A stretch of 64,000 bases of DNA from Pleurostoma richardsiae (taxonomy: Eukaryota; Ascomycota; Sordariomycetes; Calosphaeriales; Pleurostomataceae), in NCBI GenBank assembly GCA_030052745.1, contig JANBVO010000057.1, forward strand, positions 62,001 through 126,000, written 5' to 3'. The position numbers and the translations under genes were made by a program. The notes below the pieces were generated by a model that had not been told where the DNA came from, did not search any database, and saw nothing but the letters and a program-made list of their open reading frames with translations. Shown piece by piece: positions 33,833 through 44,840 of this stretch; within the stretch, counting starts at the first letter, position 1, and each line of letters begins with the position of its first letter.

Positions 33833-34473
33833 CTCGACTGAAGAAAGCTTAAGCTAGTGGTGGCGGCCATCACTGAGTTTGGTCACTCGGGCTCTCTGAA
33901 TCTTTCTATTACTTTCGTCTCTATTACCTAGGTAGATTTTTTTGCTGCTCCGAGGCTCCTCAGTCCATGTGGTACGATTTGTCGGATCTCTTCCCGTTGA
34001 GGCTGGAGATCTGTGCGATACCCGAAATCGACAGGGGCCAGGAAACTACTGATGTGCCGAAGATGGTCCGAAGTTCTCGGCCGACAGCATCAAACCAACA
34101 CGGAGAGATGGGTCGGATAACAATACCGGACTCTGGGTGGATTATCTAGCATGCACGGTCTAGCAATGAGAGGAATAACGTGTGGGAACCGAGGATGTCG
34201 GTCAAGCGACAGCTTCCATGCGGCTTGCATGGATGCTCAAAGCATTAGTACAGCTAGATACGTCAAGGATAATGCAAATGGTCGCACCACTACCCAGTAC
34301 TCTATTTCGTTTCCCTATGGACTTCACCCATGATGGAGGCAAATCGCTGTTAACACGCATGCAAAAGGAGCTATATAGTCAGTTGTGCGACCCTTGGCAT
34401 ATGCCTGACAGGCTGACACAACCCGCCATATCCATCTAGTAGCCGATTACTTGCTTTCCGCGTAGAGCAATGC
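33833..34473. promoter_or_regulatory. FMO1 upstream region
   Basis: 641 bases between FMO1 and the 3' end of the alpha/beta hydrolase, containing motif copy E. Confidence 0.45.
34057..34075 (-). promoter_or_regulatory. Candidate regulator motif, copy E
   Basis: The plus strand reads CCGAAGATGGTCCGAAGTT: two overlapping CCGAA elements around GGTCC. TGGTCCGAAGTT is identical to the reverse complement of copy D. Confidence 0.4.
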
Positions 34474-35352
34474 TTATGTGCCGGAAAGCCCATCTAAGAA
34501 TTGTAATACAGCGGCTTGGCATTTCTCAGCGGCCTCAGAATAGATCTCGTGGCCATTAGCTTCAATCACTGCCACCCTAGCCGTAGGCACCTGGGCTGCC
34601 AACTCGTTTGCTGAATCGACTGTAACCACCGCACTGTTTGTCGGGGCCAGGATCAACATCGGCGCACGTACTTGGCTAAGGTACGGCCGAGCGTCCAGCT
34701 TACTCAAAAAGTCGGCGTAGCCCGCCAGCCCCTCACCATCGCTTGCGCATACCTCATCCATCCACCATTTGGTATAGTCCAGGTCAGTGCTGCCGTTGGT
34801 TCCTGGAGAAGCGGCCAGGCGCTCAACCCACCCACGCGTGCCCAGCTTGCGGCAGGCAATAGGCCATGACTCTTCGCCGAACGCAAGGAACTTCTGGCTG
34901 GCTGGAGGGAGGTACGTCGGAGAGGAACACAAGATAACGGAACCAATACGGTCTGGGTATGTGGCAGCAAAGGCTATGGCGAGCATGCCGCTGGTAGACT
35001 CGCCGAGGAAATGTACCCGCTCCACACCTAATTGGTCTAGCGTGTCCTTAATCTCATCTAGAATAGTGACCGTAGAATAGCTGTACGACTCGTCGCCTGG
35101 CTGCGGGTAGCTTGAGCCTCCGTGGCCGCGCAGGTCGCGTCGGATGACATTGTACTGGCGGCTTAAGGCGGGAACCCAGTGATAGAAATGAGATGCATTG
35201 CGTGCGAAGCCGTGTTGGATCAGGATTGTCTCGTTATTCTTCCAGGGATCAGCGAACGAATCGTAGAATAATGCTGTCGTCTGTCCATTGGGATGGATTA
35301 TGGTCCGCTTCGCGCTGACTGTTGGGACGGTGGCTGTTCTTGTTGTGGGCAT
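34474..35352 (-). CDS. Alpha/beta hydrolase, MhpC-like
   Basis: A single exon of 292 residues. Oxyanion-loop region IQHGFARNASHF near residue 45, RRDLRGHGGSSYP near 71-83, nucleophile elbow LGESTSG with Ser119, and the catalytic-type NGHEIY with His268. The elbow is GESTS, so the usual last glycine of GxSxG is serine. It resembles hydrolases acting on C-C or ester bonds after ring cleavage (MhpC, enol-lactonase and non-heme haloperoxidase relatives), but the exact reaction cannot be read from sequence. ATG at 35352. No signal peptide, so probably cytosolic. It lies behind FMO1 on the same strand, which suits hydrolysis of an oxygenated ring product. Confidence 0.82.
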   Translation of the reverse strand: MPTTRTATVPTVSAKRTIIHPNGQTTALFYDSFADPWKNNETILIQHGFARNASHFYHWVPALSRQYNVIRRDLRGHGGSSYPQPGDESYSYSTVTILDEIKDTLDQLGVERVHFLGESTSGMLAIAFAATYPDRIGSVILCSSPTYLPPASQKFLAFGEESWPIACRKLGTRGWVERLAASPGTNGSTDLDYTKWWMDEVCASDGEGLAGYADFLSKLDARPYLSQVRAPMLILAPTNSAVVTVDSANELAAQVPTARVAVIEANGHEIYSEAAEKCQAAVLQFLDGLSGT

Positions 35353-35892
35353 AGCTTAGATATGTCGTCCTGGTAGCTATTCGAGTGCAGGAAGAAGAAT
35401 GTGTTGGGGAGAATCTCTTATCTAAGGCGACGAATATTGGGGAGAAATTCCTCCTCTTTGGTCGTACGCTGCTTTATTCATGAGGCTGGTGAAGCTGTGT
35501 TGCGACAAGTTATGATCAGAAGTGGGGCATCCGAAGAAGCGAGAGCATGTAGGCACAGGCAAATCCTTGTCAACGTGAATCTCGATGTGGAGGTCGATTT
35601 CTTAATGTGGGGGATCGGGGGACTTGGCTCTCACTCCCCCCCGCCTCTGGAAGTCCCCTTCACCTTGAGTGAGGTTGCTATGTCCGTCTCTGCAGGCGGT
35701 AGATAGCATCAGGAGAACTGGAAGATGCCTATGATGCTCTAGCTTGACGCTTCTCTAAGTACCGAGTGTTCAAACTTCTTGCCTATGTCTCATAGAAAAT
35801 AGTCAATGTTGTCTGCAAAATGCTTCGATGACGATTTATCTTTCCGCCGAATAGCCACCCATCGTCTGTCAGGATGCATCCAGGGGAATGCT
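35353..35892. other. Intergenic, alpha/beta hydrolase upstream region
   Basis: 540 bases; promoter of the hydrolase and 3' flank of the NmrA-like gene. No feature seen. Confidence 0.5.
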
Positions 35893-36895
35893 TCAGAGCT
35901 TCGCATACGAAGGCACTGGAGTATCGTCGGACATATCGGCATACGCACTCCAGTGTTTGCCTGACATTGTCTGTTTCTCAGCATCATCAGAAATCGCAAT
36001 CGCCAAGTCAGCCGCAGATATTCCGTGAAGCCTGCCATCCAGGTTATCGGGATTTTCTTTGAACGGCTTAACGGGAAGCTCGTCGATGATCGTAGCATAA
36101 CTCCCTGTTCTCTTCCCAGACCGGTAAAGGGCAGGTGGCGACACAAAGGTCCATTTGAAGGAAGCGTTACCGTCAAAGAACATGAAGCTGGTACGGCCAG
36201 CAGTGACGAACTCCAAGGCATTGTCCCTTTCCAGTACTGCCCTCTCGTAATCATCGATAATCTTACGCGAAACGTTATCCGCTCCGCCAGCACGCTCAAG
36301 CTGCCGAGCATTCCGGTAAGCACGCAGTGATGAGCCCATTGAGCCAAGTCTTTCCTCCATATATGCCACATGCGCGTGGCTGTCCGCAATTCCACGACGG
36401 TACCAGAGCCAAAAGTCCTTGCTTTCGCAGCAGGTTTGGAATCGGTTGCCGGGCATGTGTAGGGAACCGCAACCACCAACCATGACAAAGTAGCCAACCT
36501 TGGCTTCTTTTGCAGCGATGATGATTTTCCGTGTCAATTCAAGGAAAGGCTCTTATAGGAGTCAGCGTGACTACAGTCTTGTGGGGTGGTTACGAATGAC
36601 GGAGCATCGCTCTTTCGGAGAATCGATGAGACTTACTGTATTGTAGAGCATGTTCTCCAGCGGTGTGGGGGCCATACTCATTCACCAACACATCCAAACC
36701 CGTGAAGGCTTCGATGAGTTCTTCAAAGGATGAATTTTCAATATCGATGGCGTAAGGTATGTAGGCATGGTGGGATCCGAGTTTCTCTGGTCGCCTGGAG
36801 ATTCCTCGTACAGTGTGGCCACGGTTGAGCAGTTCAACGCAGAGATATGAGCCACCAAAGCCTGTAGGACCGACGACGCCTACGTGTAGAACCAT
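35893..36895 (-). CDS. NmrA-like atypical NAD(P)-binding reductase
   Basis: Two exons. Exon 1 starts at ATG 36895 and ends about 36643. The intron GTAAGT...TATAAG joins in phase (QYKPFLELTRK) to an exon ending at 35893. The N-terminus HVGVVGPTGFGGSYL is a Rossmann dinucleotide-binding motif, followed by RGHTVRGISRRPEKLG, a basic patch fitting NADP. The second half has KVGYFVMVGG and later RTSFMFFDGNASFKWTFVSPP, as in NmrA / NAD(P)-binding domain proteins. About 300 residues, no YxxxK triad. It may be an isoflavone-reductase-like enzyme or a redox sensor; the sequence does not decide. Confidence 0.72.
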
Positions 36896-37219
36896 TGCAA
36901 TGGAGTATATAGTACAGGAATGGAAGAGTCAGGTTATCGGTAAGATCATCTACGCCTACGTAATTAATAGCTGAATTACCTTGTAGGAGCTGCGGTAGTG
37001 GGGGAGGTGTTGCCCCACGATACCGAATCCACTTTGCTTCCTTGTAACACCTACCTAAGGGACCTTCCTCTATGGGTAACAATGGACGCAACTCCAAGGT
37101 CTCTACAGAGTCCTGTGTAGAGGGCCTGCGAATGACATTCCCTCGATCACATAAGAATCATTCTATACTTACACTCTAGGCTAGATAGTAGTATTGATGT
37201 CCGACCTAAGAATATTACG
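36896..37219. other. Intergenic between NmrA-like gene and MBL1
   Basis: 324 bases, nothing recognised. Confidence 0.5.
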
Positions 37220-38489
37220 TTACGGTTGTTCGTTTCTCTCTACCCGTTCCAGCCACTCGCCTTTTTTGTCGTCGGTCAACAAGGACATCAGTACAGGATC
37301 ATCCTGCTTTATCAGCCAAGAGTCATCATGGGCTAATGCAACATGCATGCCGTAATTTGACCGCGCCTTTCTTATTCTGTCGATTGTATCCTGAGCCGTA
37401 TCAAGGTCCATATGAAGGTACGCGGCAGTGGTTCCGTCAGGTCGCTCGTAGCAAGCTATTTCCGCTTCTCGGTTGAGAATTTTCCTACAAGATGTTAGTA
37501 GATATATGACGATACTTAACTCCACGACGATTGTGGGCGAAGAAAGGCGAAGGGAAAATAGCACACCGCTGTCCAGGAATGCCCGTAAGACTGTGACTAC
37601 GCCCATTGAAATACTTACTGGGAGTGACAGCAATCGCTTCCTAGCAGTATCCAGTCCCTTGTGCCTTCGAGCCTTGCGACTGCGCATAGATTTCCTGGCA
37701 TGTGTCCAGGGGCGTCTATCACCCAGAGGCTGCCATCTCCAAAAAAATCAAGAGCCCTTTCGAATGGTCCGAATTTAACCCAGGTTCCGCTGAACTCTTC
37801 CCAGGGCTCCGTTGCGTACCCGGACACGTCAAAATACCTCCCGTCCCATTCAACTTCGGCAGTCGCTTGCCCACATCTCAAGTGGCCGGGAGTACAGAAC
37901 TCTCTCGTTCCTGGTCCAAGAAACGCTCTAGCCCTTGGAAACTCCTCGCTGATGGGACGAAAGTGATCCCAATGGGCATGGCTTTTGCAGTCATTAGTTA
38001 TTATTTGTACGAGAAAGCTACATCCAGTTCGGCGAGGGAACACCTGAAAAGGACAGAGTCAATTTGATCCCTGTGCACCCCCAGTGCTTTCAATTGATCA
38101 ATTAGACTCTTCCGTGGACCGACAGGATTTGCGCTTGGCACCATGTTCTCTTGAACCCACGGAGTATAGAGCGAGTTGTTCTACCGTCGGCAAACAATTA
38201 GAATATTTCCGGTCTCAAATATGGGAGACTCCTTGCGTGCCTGAAAATGGGATAAGCACATGTATGATGGACAACGTACTGGGCTGCACCCAAGGTCCCA
38301 GAGAACATGACGCCCAGAACTCCGATGGGAAATTAAAAAACACCAATCATACAGTCGGAACTTTCTGGGGCCGACGGCGGCGTGCAGAATGCTCAAAGTA
38401 GCCGTAGAGAAGCTACCTCCGTCAAGGAGTCGCAGTCCAACTTCCCCACCAGCTCCAGGAAGCTTATCAGAGCCCGACGAATGACACAT
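37220..38489 (-). CDS. Metallo-beta-lactamase-fold hydrolase (MBL1), lactonase-like
   Basis: A metal-dependent hydrolase resembling N-acyl homoserine lactonase-type proteins. The chosen ATG at 38489 gives MCHSSGSDKL. Exon 1 contains FRLYDWCFLISH and GRHVLWDLGC, exon 2 (about 38175-38047) SLYTPWVQEN, and a third exon begins with the metal motif SHAHWDH after an in-phase intron. A later metal His is in DAPGHMPGN and the Asp in LLGSDCCH. The last exon ends at 37220. About 330 residues. It likely opens a lactone or similar ester or amide ring in the cytosol. MBL2 at 59.5 kb is a second member of the same superfamily. Confidence 0.78.
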
Positions 38490-38774
38490 TGTGTGACGGC
38501 CTGGGAATCGCGCCGATTCCTTGCGACGGCTGGATACAAACGGGCGTAAAAGCACTTCGGAAATGATATTTTGCACGGCGGCATTGACCCCGGTCTTGAG
38601 CTAGGTGCCTAATGAAAGAAGGCAATGGGACCCATAATCTCAGGAGTAACAGTCGTAATGCCACATGTGGGTCCAGCCTCACAAGACCATATAACACCCA
38701 AGCGTGGTTGGCATTTTTGTGGAAGTTTCAGTGCTTCTCGACCTTACCACAACTGATTCTTATCCTGTCGAATC
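38490..38774. promoter_or_regulatory. Divergent promoter, MBL1 / BHAD1
   Basis: 285 bases between opposed start codons. No motif assigned. Confidence 0.5.
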
Positions 38775-39965
38775 ATGGAACGCAACATAGGATTCGTTGG
38801 TGAGGCAATCTGCCACATGCTCTCCACATTCCCTCCACATCCCTCCACCATTCCCCCACATTCTCTCCCGTCCTCGATGATGCTTCTCCACATACTCCCC
38901 ACATGCGTGATCCTTGCTAACTGTGAGAAGGGCTTGGCGCCATGGGGTATGGTATGGCCACGAATGTCAGAAAGCACATGGACGAATCCGCTGTTCTGTA
39001 CGTCAACGACGTGCATCGACCGTCATGTGAGCGTTTCAAGGCGGAATTCGATAAGCTTGGACCCATCGAGATCCTTGGCTCTGCGAGGGAGGTGGCCGAG
39101 CATGCCTTGTCCGTGGTGTCCATCATCCCTACAGGAAAGGACGTAAAAGAAGTCTACTTGAATGAGACAACGGGCATTCTCGCTGCCCGTAGTTCAAGCG
39201 CTGAGAACGTGAACAATGCGCGCCTCTATCTTGAATCCAGCACCATTGACGTGGCCACGGCGCAGTACGTCGGAGAAGCGCTCAGGGAGGCAAACATGGG
39301 TACTTACATCGACAGCCCAGTCTCTGGCGGCGTACCAGCTGCGGAGCGAGGTGCTTTGGCATTTCTACTGGGGACCAGTGAACCACGTTGGCAAGACAAT
39401 ACGACGTTTTCCTTATCAGAGCGCATTCAAACCCTATCCAAGTACATGGGGGACCCAAAGAAGACATTCTATTGCGGGGGACTTGGAAAGGGGCTAGCAG
39501 CCAAAATCTGCAACAACTACTTGTCATGCACGATCCTGCTTGCCAATTGTGAAGCTTTGGCCTTCGGGAGACGCTTAGGTCTCGACAAGCACTTACTACA
39601 CAAAGTGATACACGAATCAACAGGACAGAATTTCATGGCCGATCATGTACACCCGGTACCGGGCGTGGTAGCGCATGCCCCCAGCAGCAATAACTACAAG
39701 CTGGGTTTTAAATCGCAAATGCTGGTTAAAGATGTCGGACTTGGCGTGGATGCTGCAAATAGTGTCGGGATCAAGCCTACAATTGGTGAGGCTGCCATGG
39801 AGGTCTATCGAAAGGTGGCCGTTGATGAAGAATGCATCGTAAGTTCTGTCCCCAGTCAACGTTGGCTAGGATCCATCGCCTGCAGTCCGTACTAATTATC
39901 GCCTTTGACTTTAGGATCGGGATGGTTCTATTGTCTATAGATATTTGGGCGGCCCCGAAGACTGA
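38775..39965 (+). CDS. Beta-hydroxyacid dehydrogenase (BHAD1), 3-hydroxyisobutyrate dehydrogenase-like
   Basis: An NAD(P)-dependent dehydrogenase of the 6-phosphogluconate / 3-hydroxyisobutyrate group. Exon 1 (38775-38799) encodes MERNIGFVG. A 131-base intron (38800-38930, branch GCTAAC) joins in phase to LGAMGYGMATN, completing the GxGxMG cofactor motif. Substrate motif DSPVSGGVPAAERG and the catalytic-lysine segment GLAAKICNNYL are present. The last exon, after an intron near 39839-39914, gives DRDGSIVYRYLGG and stops at 39963-39965. The first intron is unusually long for this window and carries six CreA-consensus sites. It may oxidise a beta-hydroxyacid released on ring breakdown. Confidence 0.83.
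38822..38902 (-). promoter_or_regulatory. Six CreA-consensus sites inside BHAD1 intron 1
   Basis: CTCCAC at 38822, 38833, 38843 and 38886, and CCCCAC at 38854 and 38897, are all SYGGRG on the minus strand. They form a loose TCCACAT repeat. About 0.3 such matches are expected in 81 bases. Confidence 0.45.
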
Positions 39966-40610
39966 GGCATGGACTGTGTGGTCAGAGCAAAGGTAAAGTT
40001 GAGCCGCAGAATACTCTTAGGCATTAGAACAGAGTTCCTTCAATATCAAATTCAATTTTGCTACCGTGGTTTCATAAGTTTCTAAGGTCTCCTACTTGAA
40101 TGTAGTGTTGACCTACGAGCGGAATAGAGCACCCTACTTCCATCCCCTGTAAAGCTTTAGGGACCAGCTATCGCGGTGCGTATCTGGGAATTTGACGTCG
40201 AATCATGCCCCAGAGAGGAGAATTGCCGTCCTAAAACAAGTCCACAGCTTAGTTAATTCTACTTCTTGGGCTTTTGCATATTGTTCGGTTGCGATGAGTG
40301 ACTCTGACGTTTCTACCCGAATACTTGCAGGTCTAGGCGCATGTTCCCCACACGATCAACCCCTTCCCCAGATTCCTGGCCCCACCCACATCTTCAGGTC
40401 TCGGCTGTAGCCTCAGGAGCGTATCTTGCCTTGATCTCGGATACGCGTGGGCCCTAAACCACTTATTAAACACTCTCGCCTTGAACATTTGCACCCTGTG
40501 CTAATTCAACCTCTCTGAATGAGCAACAGGAGTTGCGGGGATCTAACTATATTATTGTCTTTTGACTACCTCAGTTTCAGTCTCAAAATCTCGCTCCCGG
40601 CTTTCAACCA
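39966..40610. other. Intergenic, MFS2 upstream region
   Basis: 645 bases from the BHAD1 stop to the MFS2 ATG. No motif assigned. Confidence 0.5.
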
Positions 40611-42264
40611 GAATGGGCTTGGGAGTCCTCGAAAGCACGTCCGGCCCAAGCCATGTTCCTGGAACAGTTCTACTAGCCGAAGGAAACCAACATGCCATCG
40701 ATAACGGCGGGCCATCCAAACGAGGCACTGGCAGGCATAGCGAAATTATTCTCATCCCACAACCGTCAGACGACCCTACGACCCTCTGAATTGGCCGTAC
40801 TGGAAGAAGGTTCTGATCATGGCGATCTTGGTGCTAGGGTCCTGCCTGAACGCATCCACCACCGGCCCTCTTCTGAATGCCAGTCTCGTGGTTGTCTCTT
40901 CTGAGCTCAACAGATCCATCGGAGACATCACTTTGCTGTCCGGATACCTAATTCTCGTCGGGGGAGCTACGTGTCCCTTAGTTTCGGCGTTTTCCAGGAA
41001 ATATGGGAAACGACCCATGTTTCTCCTCGCATCACTACTTTGTTTGCTGGGGACCATCATTTGCTCTGCCGCCGAAACGTACCACACTCTGCTCGCTGGA
41101 CGTATTCTCGAGGGTGCCGGATTTGCCGCGTACGAATCACTCTCATTCACCACAGTGGGCGATCTATTTTACGTCCATGAGCGCGGCCTCTGGACCTCTG
41201 TTATATCCTTCACATTGACCGCCGTGTCGAACCTGAGCTCCGTTATCGCCGGTCCAATAACGTTCGAGCTCGGCTGGCACTATCTCTTCTACATCCTTAC
41301 AGCCTCGGTCGGCTTCCAGCTGCTTCTTGCATTCCTCTTTGTGCCCGAGACCAGCTACTTGCGCGATCCTCGCTTCAATCAACACCTAGTTGTAGATGCG
41401 CCCAGCGAGGCGGGCACCGACAATGGTAGCAAGGAAGCCGATGTCAGCAACATAGAGAATGTCGATCCTGAGCCGGTCGGAGCTTCACCTCCTGCCAAGA
41501 AAACTTTCTGGCAAGAACTAGCAGTTTTCACAGGATCATACAGCGAAGAATCACTCCTCCCACTTATCTTTGCTCCTGTTCTCTGCTGGTCTAATATCTA
41601 TGCGTTCTGGACGATCATAGTTACCGGCACTGTCACCTCCTTCTACGTGGCTATCTCTTACATCATCGCCCAACTGTTCTCGCCGCCTCCATACCTTCTC
41701 TCAACCGCTGAGATTGGTTACATGTCACTGGGACCCTTCGTCGGCGGGGCTGTTGGAACCATTCTCTTAGCTCTGTGGATGGATCCCATCAGCATATGGA
41801 TGGCGAAACGAAACCAAGGGGTATACGAGCCAGAATTCCGCCTTGTGCTTGTTATCTTCGGACTTCTCTGTCCTGCCGGTCTTTTTGGCTTCGGTGCCGT
41901 TGCACAGGCCAAAGGGAACGTCTACCTCGTCGCTTTCATGTGGGGGCTGGCTCTCGCAGGCATTGCTTTTGTTGTCGGACCTTGCTCTGCCTACGCTATC
42001 GACGCCTTCCGCGGCATGAGTAACGAGATCTTTGTCTCGAATGTGATGTTCAAGAACTTCCTTTTCTACGGCTATAGCTATTTCATGAACAGCTGGGTCG
42101 CGGACGCTGGAGCAGCCGGCCCCTTTTATATCTTCGGTGGTATTAGTGCTGGGCTAGTCGCGACAACGATCATCGCGTATATGTTCGGAAAGCGGTACAG
42201 AGGCTACTGGAATCGGAACAACCTGATGGAGAAGATGAATATCCGAACTCATCCTGAGTGGTGA
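40611..42264 (+). CDS. DHA1-type MFS transporter (MFS2) with one-base frame break
   Basis: A drug/metabolite antiporter-type MFS protein of about 540 residues. The N-terminal soluble part from ATG 40611 contains VPGTVLL and ILIPQPSDDP, typical of fungal DHA1 exporters. The membrane part from about 40785 contains NWPYWKKVLI, then twelve hydrophobic helices including GRILEGAGFAAYESLS and VGPCSAYAIDAF. The two parts are in different frames: after SDDP the reading frame reaches TGA at 40788, and one extra base in the run GACCCTACGACC near 40780 would join them. No intron can repair this, so it is either a sequencing error or a real inactivating deletion. If intact, it likely exports the substrate or a product. 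Confidence 0.8.
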
Positions 42265-42821
42265 TATGATCCCTCAAGGTCAGGTGCGGAGGATTGTTGG
42301 ATTGGTCATTATCGCTACATCTGAGATGAAACGGGGGACGATATTCGAAACTAATTTGGTCGTCGGAAGTTTTCGCGGCTCACACATATTGGAGTCAAGT
42401 TTGTTCTAGTTGAAGGATGGGTCAAGTACGTATCTTTCCTACGCAGATATTCTTCCCAACAATGAGATGAAATGCTATTGCTGTTTTATTTCGAAGCTTG
42501 TTCCGAGTCCGACCGTTAGGATCAAATCAGACCCTGAGCGCCGGGGACGCTACAGACCTCTAGGTTGATGCTGGGACAACCCCAAGGCGCGATATAGAAA
42601 GTTTTGGATGAACACATCGGCTAGAAACCGTCGGATCTGCCGAGACCGTCGGCACTTAGCGAGGCAGGAGACTAAAGTCGGAGGTCAAATCTCCAGGTTT
42701 CTAGACGCAATTATCATGCAGAATTGTTTCTTGTGCAGATTAGACCTGTCACAGATATTTATGCCTATTCTGAATGTTTACACGACTAGTGTCACCGCGT
42801 TCGTTTGTCCGACTTTCAAAT
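42265..42821. other. Convergent spacer MFS2 / carboxylesterase
   Basis: 557 bases with no supported feature. Confidence 0.55.
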
Positions 42822-44840
42822 CTATGAAGCGAGAAATCCTGCAAGAGCTTTGGCGAGATTATCGAATCCGATACGATCTCCTATGTCGATCATAGTGCGC
42901 CGTCGACCAGAATCTGGTGAAAGTAAATCATCAATGATCTTGATAGATGGCGTGTCAACCTTCGGATCCCACGACGATGGTCCATATACCTTAGCGCTTT
43001 GTTTCCGATCTGTGCATCTCGGCCAAGGAGAATGGCCGTTCATGAACTCGAAGACGTCAACAGCAAGCTGCACTGCAGCCTTCGCCATTGCTGGAGGCAG
43101 ATTCTCATTGAAGTTCTGAAAGAGCAGGATCACATCCATGATATGGGTTGCCTCGCCTTGAAACATTCCCTTCCCAGGATTGCGTTCGTTAACAAAATGG
43201 ACATGGCAAGCGGTTGGCCAACCTCGAGCAAATGCCACTGTGGCAGCATAATACGCCAGGTCATTGATGAAGTTCATGAAGCCTCTGAAGGCTACATCGT
43301 CATCACTGAAGTCAGATGTCAGGCCATATGCGCCCAGGAGTTCATCGATTGCGGATTGATCTTGAGTGAGCACACGTCGAATATGCGAAGGGAAATTCTG
43401 GGAGATCCCCATTTTATGGTGTCCCATAAATATGGCCATGCTCGAGGCCTTTCAGACAGTGTTAGCGTAGGTAATGGGAAATCTAGACCAGGAATAGCCG
43501 TATAAAGCGGGACATCAACCCATTCGCGGTCCAAGAAACAGAGCTGAAAGGTTCACGATAAGACTCACATCAAACTGACAATCTCCTACCATCAATCCTT
43601 TCAACCAGCGTTTTCCGGAAATCTCCTGGGAATGTCTGTCGGAGACCATGGCATAGGTCGCTGCAAACGGAACGAGCTCGCCATCGATCATCGGGACGAA
43701 TGACGTAGCTGGCGGGAGTCTTTCCATGATCTCTGCAAGTGGGAGTGTGCAGAGGCTGCGAATCCTGTCAGAAGGAGCCGCGGATTCGAGTGCCAGTGCT
43801 TCTATCACACGGGTGTAGACCCGTTCTTGCTGTTCGACAGTAGTGGGAGCCATCAGCAAGGACGACCCACCCGTCATGATAGCCCGCTCGAACCGAGGCT
43901 TCTGCGACTGGAGATGCAATCCGACATCCACTGCCTCAGAGTTCAGTCTCATAGGTGAAAAGCAGTTGAGAAGTCACATACCACCACCAGCGCTCTCCCC
44001 TGCCACGGTGATATTGCTTCCATCACCACCGAAACCCGCAATGAACTTGCGTATCCATTCCAGAGCTACTGTCTGGTCTCTAAGTTGATTGTTGGCCTTG
44101 TAGCCGAAAGTTCGAAGTTCGTCTGAAGTCAGGAATCCCAGAAAGCCCAAACGAAAACTGTAAAAATCAGCGGGTCAAAAGATGATACAGTAGCGGTAAA
44201 ATGTCGAAGGTGTGTCTTTTCATGTAAGGGGCTGGAGCTACAAGCCATGGCCAAATTTTGAAGCCTCCAAATAAAGAAGACTACCATGAGGATATTGAAC
44301 TAACTTAATACAAACCCCGATGATAGGTGTCTTGCTTTCGGCAGAGAATCTGACAAGTCGTGTCATGTCGTATTGAGGCCAACTGTTGGCGCCACTTACG
44401 AAGCCGCCCCCATGAATCCAAACAAATACAGGCAGTTTACCTGCAGGCGGAAGGGTCCCGTTAGATTTGGGAACAGTGATGTTGAGATTCAATGCGTGCA
44501 AGCCAGAAGGCGTCACATGCGGCTCAGGCAAGGATTGTTGCATCATTGACATCTCGAGCTGAAATGCGCCAGACGGACACGGTGAAACAGGACTATCCAT
44601 TGTCAATGTTAGCACTTGCCACCAGGCTTCAGTCCTGGAAGTGAAATTCCAGACGAGCATTCGGGAGCCTCACCCATAGTGCCTAGCGTCCACAGGAGGA
44701 TCATACTGATCAAGAAGCTGTGCTTCTGCCAGCCGGTCCTTTAAAGTGGCATATGGGATGCCTCGGAAGTTGACTATGTCGCCGTCAACGCCCATGATGG
44801 GGCCCAACTGCGCGTGCTTAAAGATAAAGGGCGGCTCCAT
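42822..44840 (-). CDS. Type-B carboxylesterase / lipase
   Basis: A serine esterase of the COesterase family (PF00135). The ATG at 44840 opens MEPPFIFKHAQLG, followed by NFRGIPYA. A short intron joins to an exon with LNLNITVP and the oxyanion loop FVWIHGGGFVSG. A 150-base intron leads in phase to INFRLGFLGFL and the nucleophile elbow GESAGGG. Further exons give LHLQSQKPRFERAI and the C-terminal part with GEATHIMD, whose His is the likely catalytic base, ending at 42822. The usual EDCLNLN is LHALNLN, so the conserved disulfide cysteine is absent. No clear signal peptide, so probably intracellular. It could cleave an ester formed by Baeyer-Villiger-type oxidation or a natural ester substrate. 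Confidence 0.85.

Noticed and set aside
35790-36497. 235-codon frame overlapping the NmrA-like gene
   Set aside because: Same strand, other frame of a gene whose true frame shows NAD(P)-binding motifs and a valid splice.
37849-37860. AACTTCGG in MBL1 as another operator copy
   Set aside because: It lies in coding sequence and lacks the flanking GGTCC pattern.
42822-43439. Separate small gene 3' of the esterase
   Set aside because: Its sequence contains GEATHIMD and MNGHSPWP, the C-terminal part of type-B carboxylesterases, and it joins to the upstream exons as one gene.
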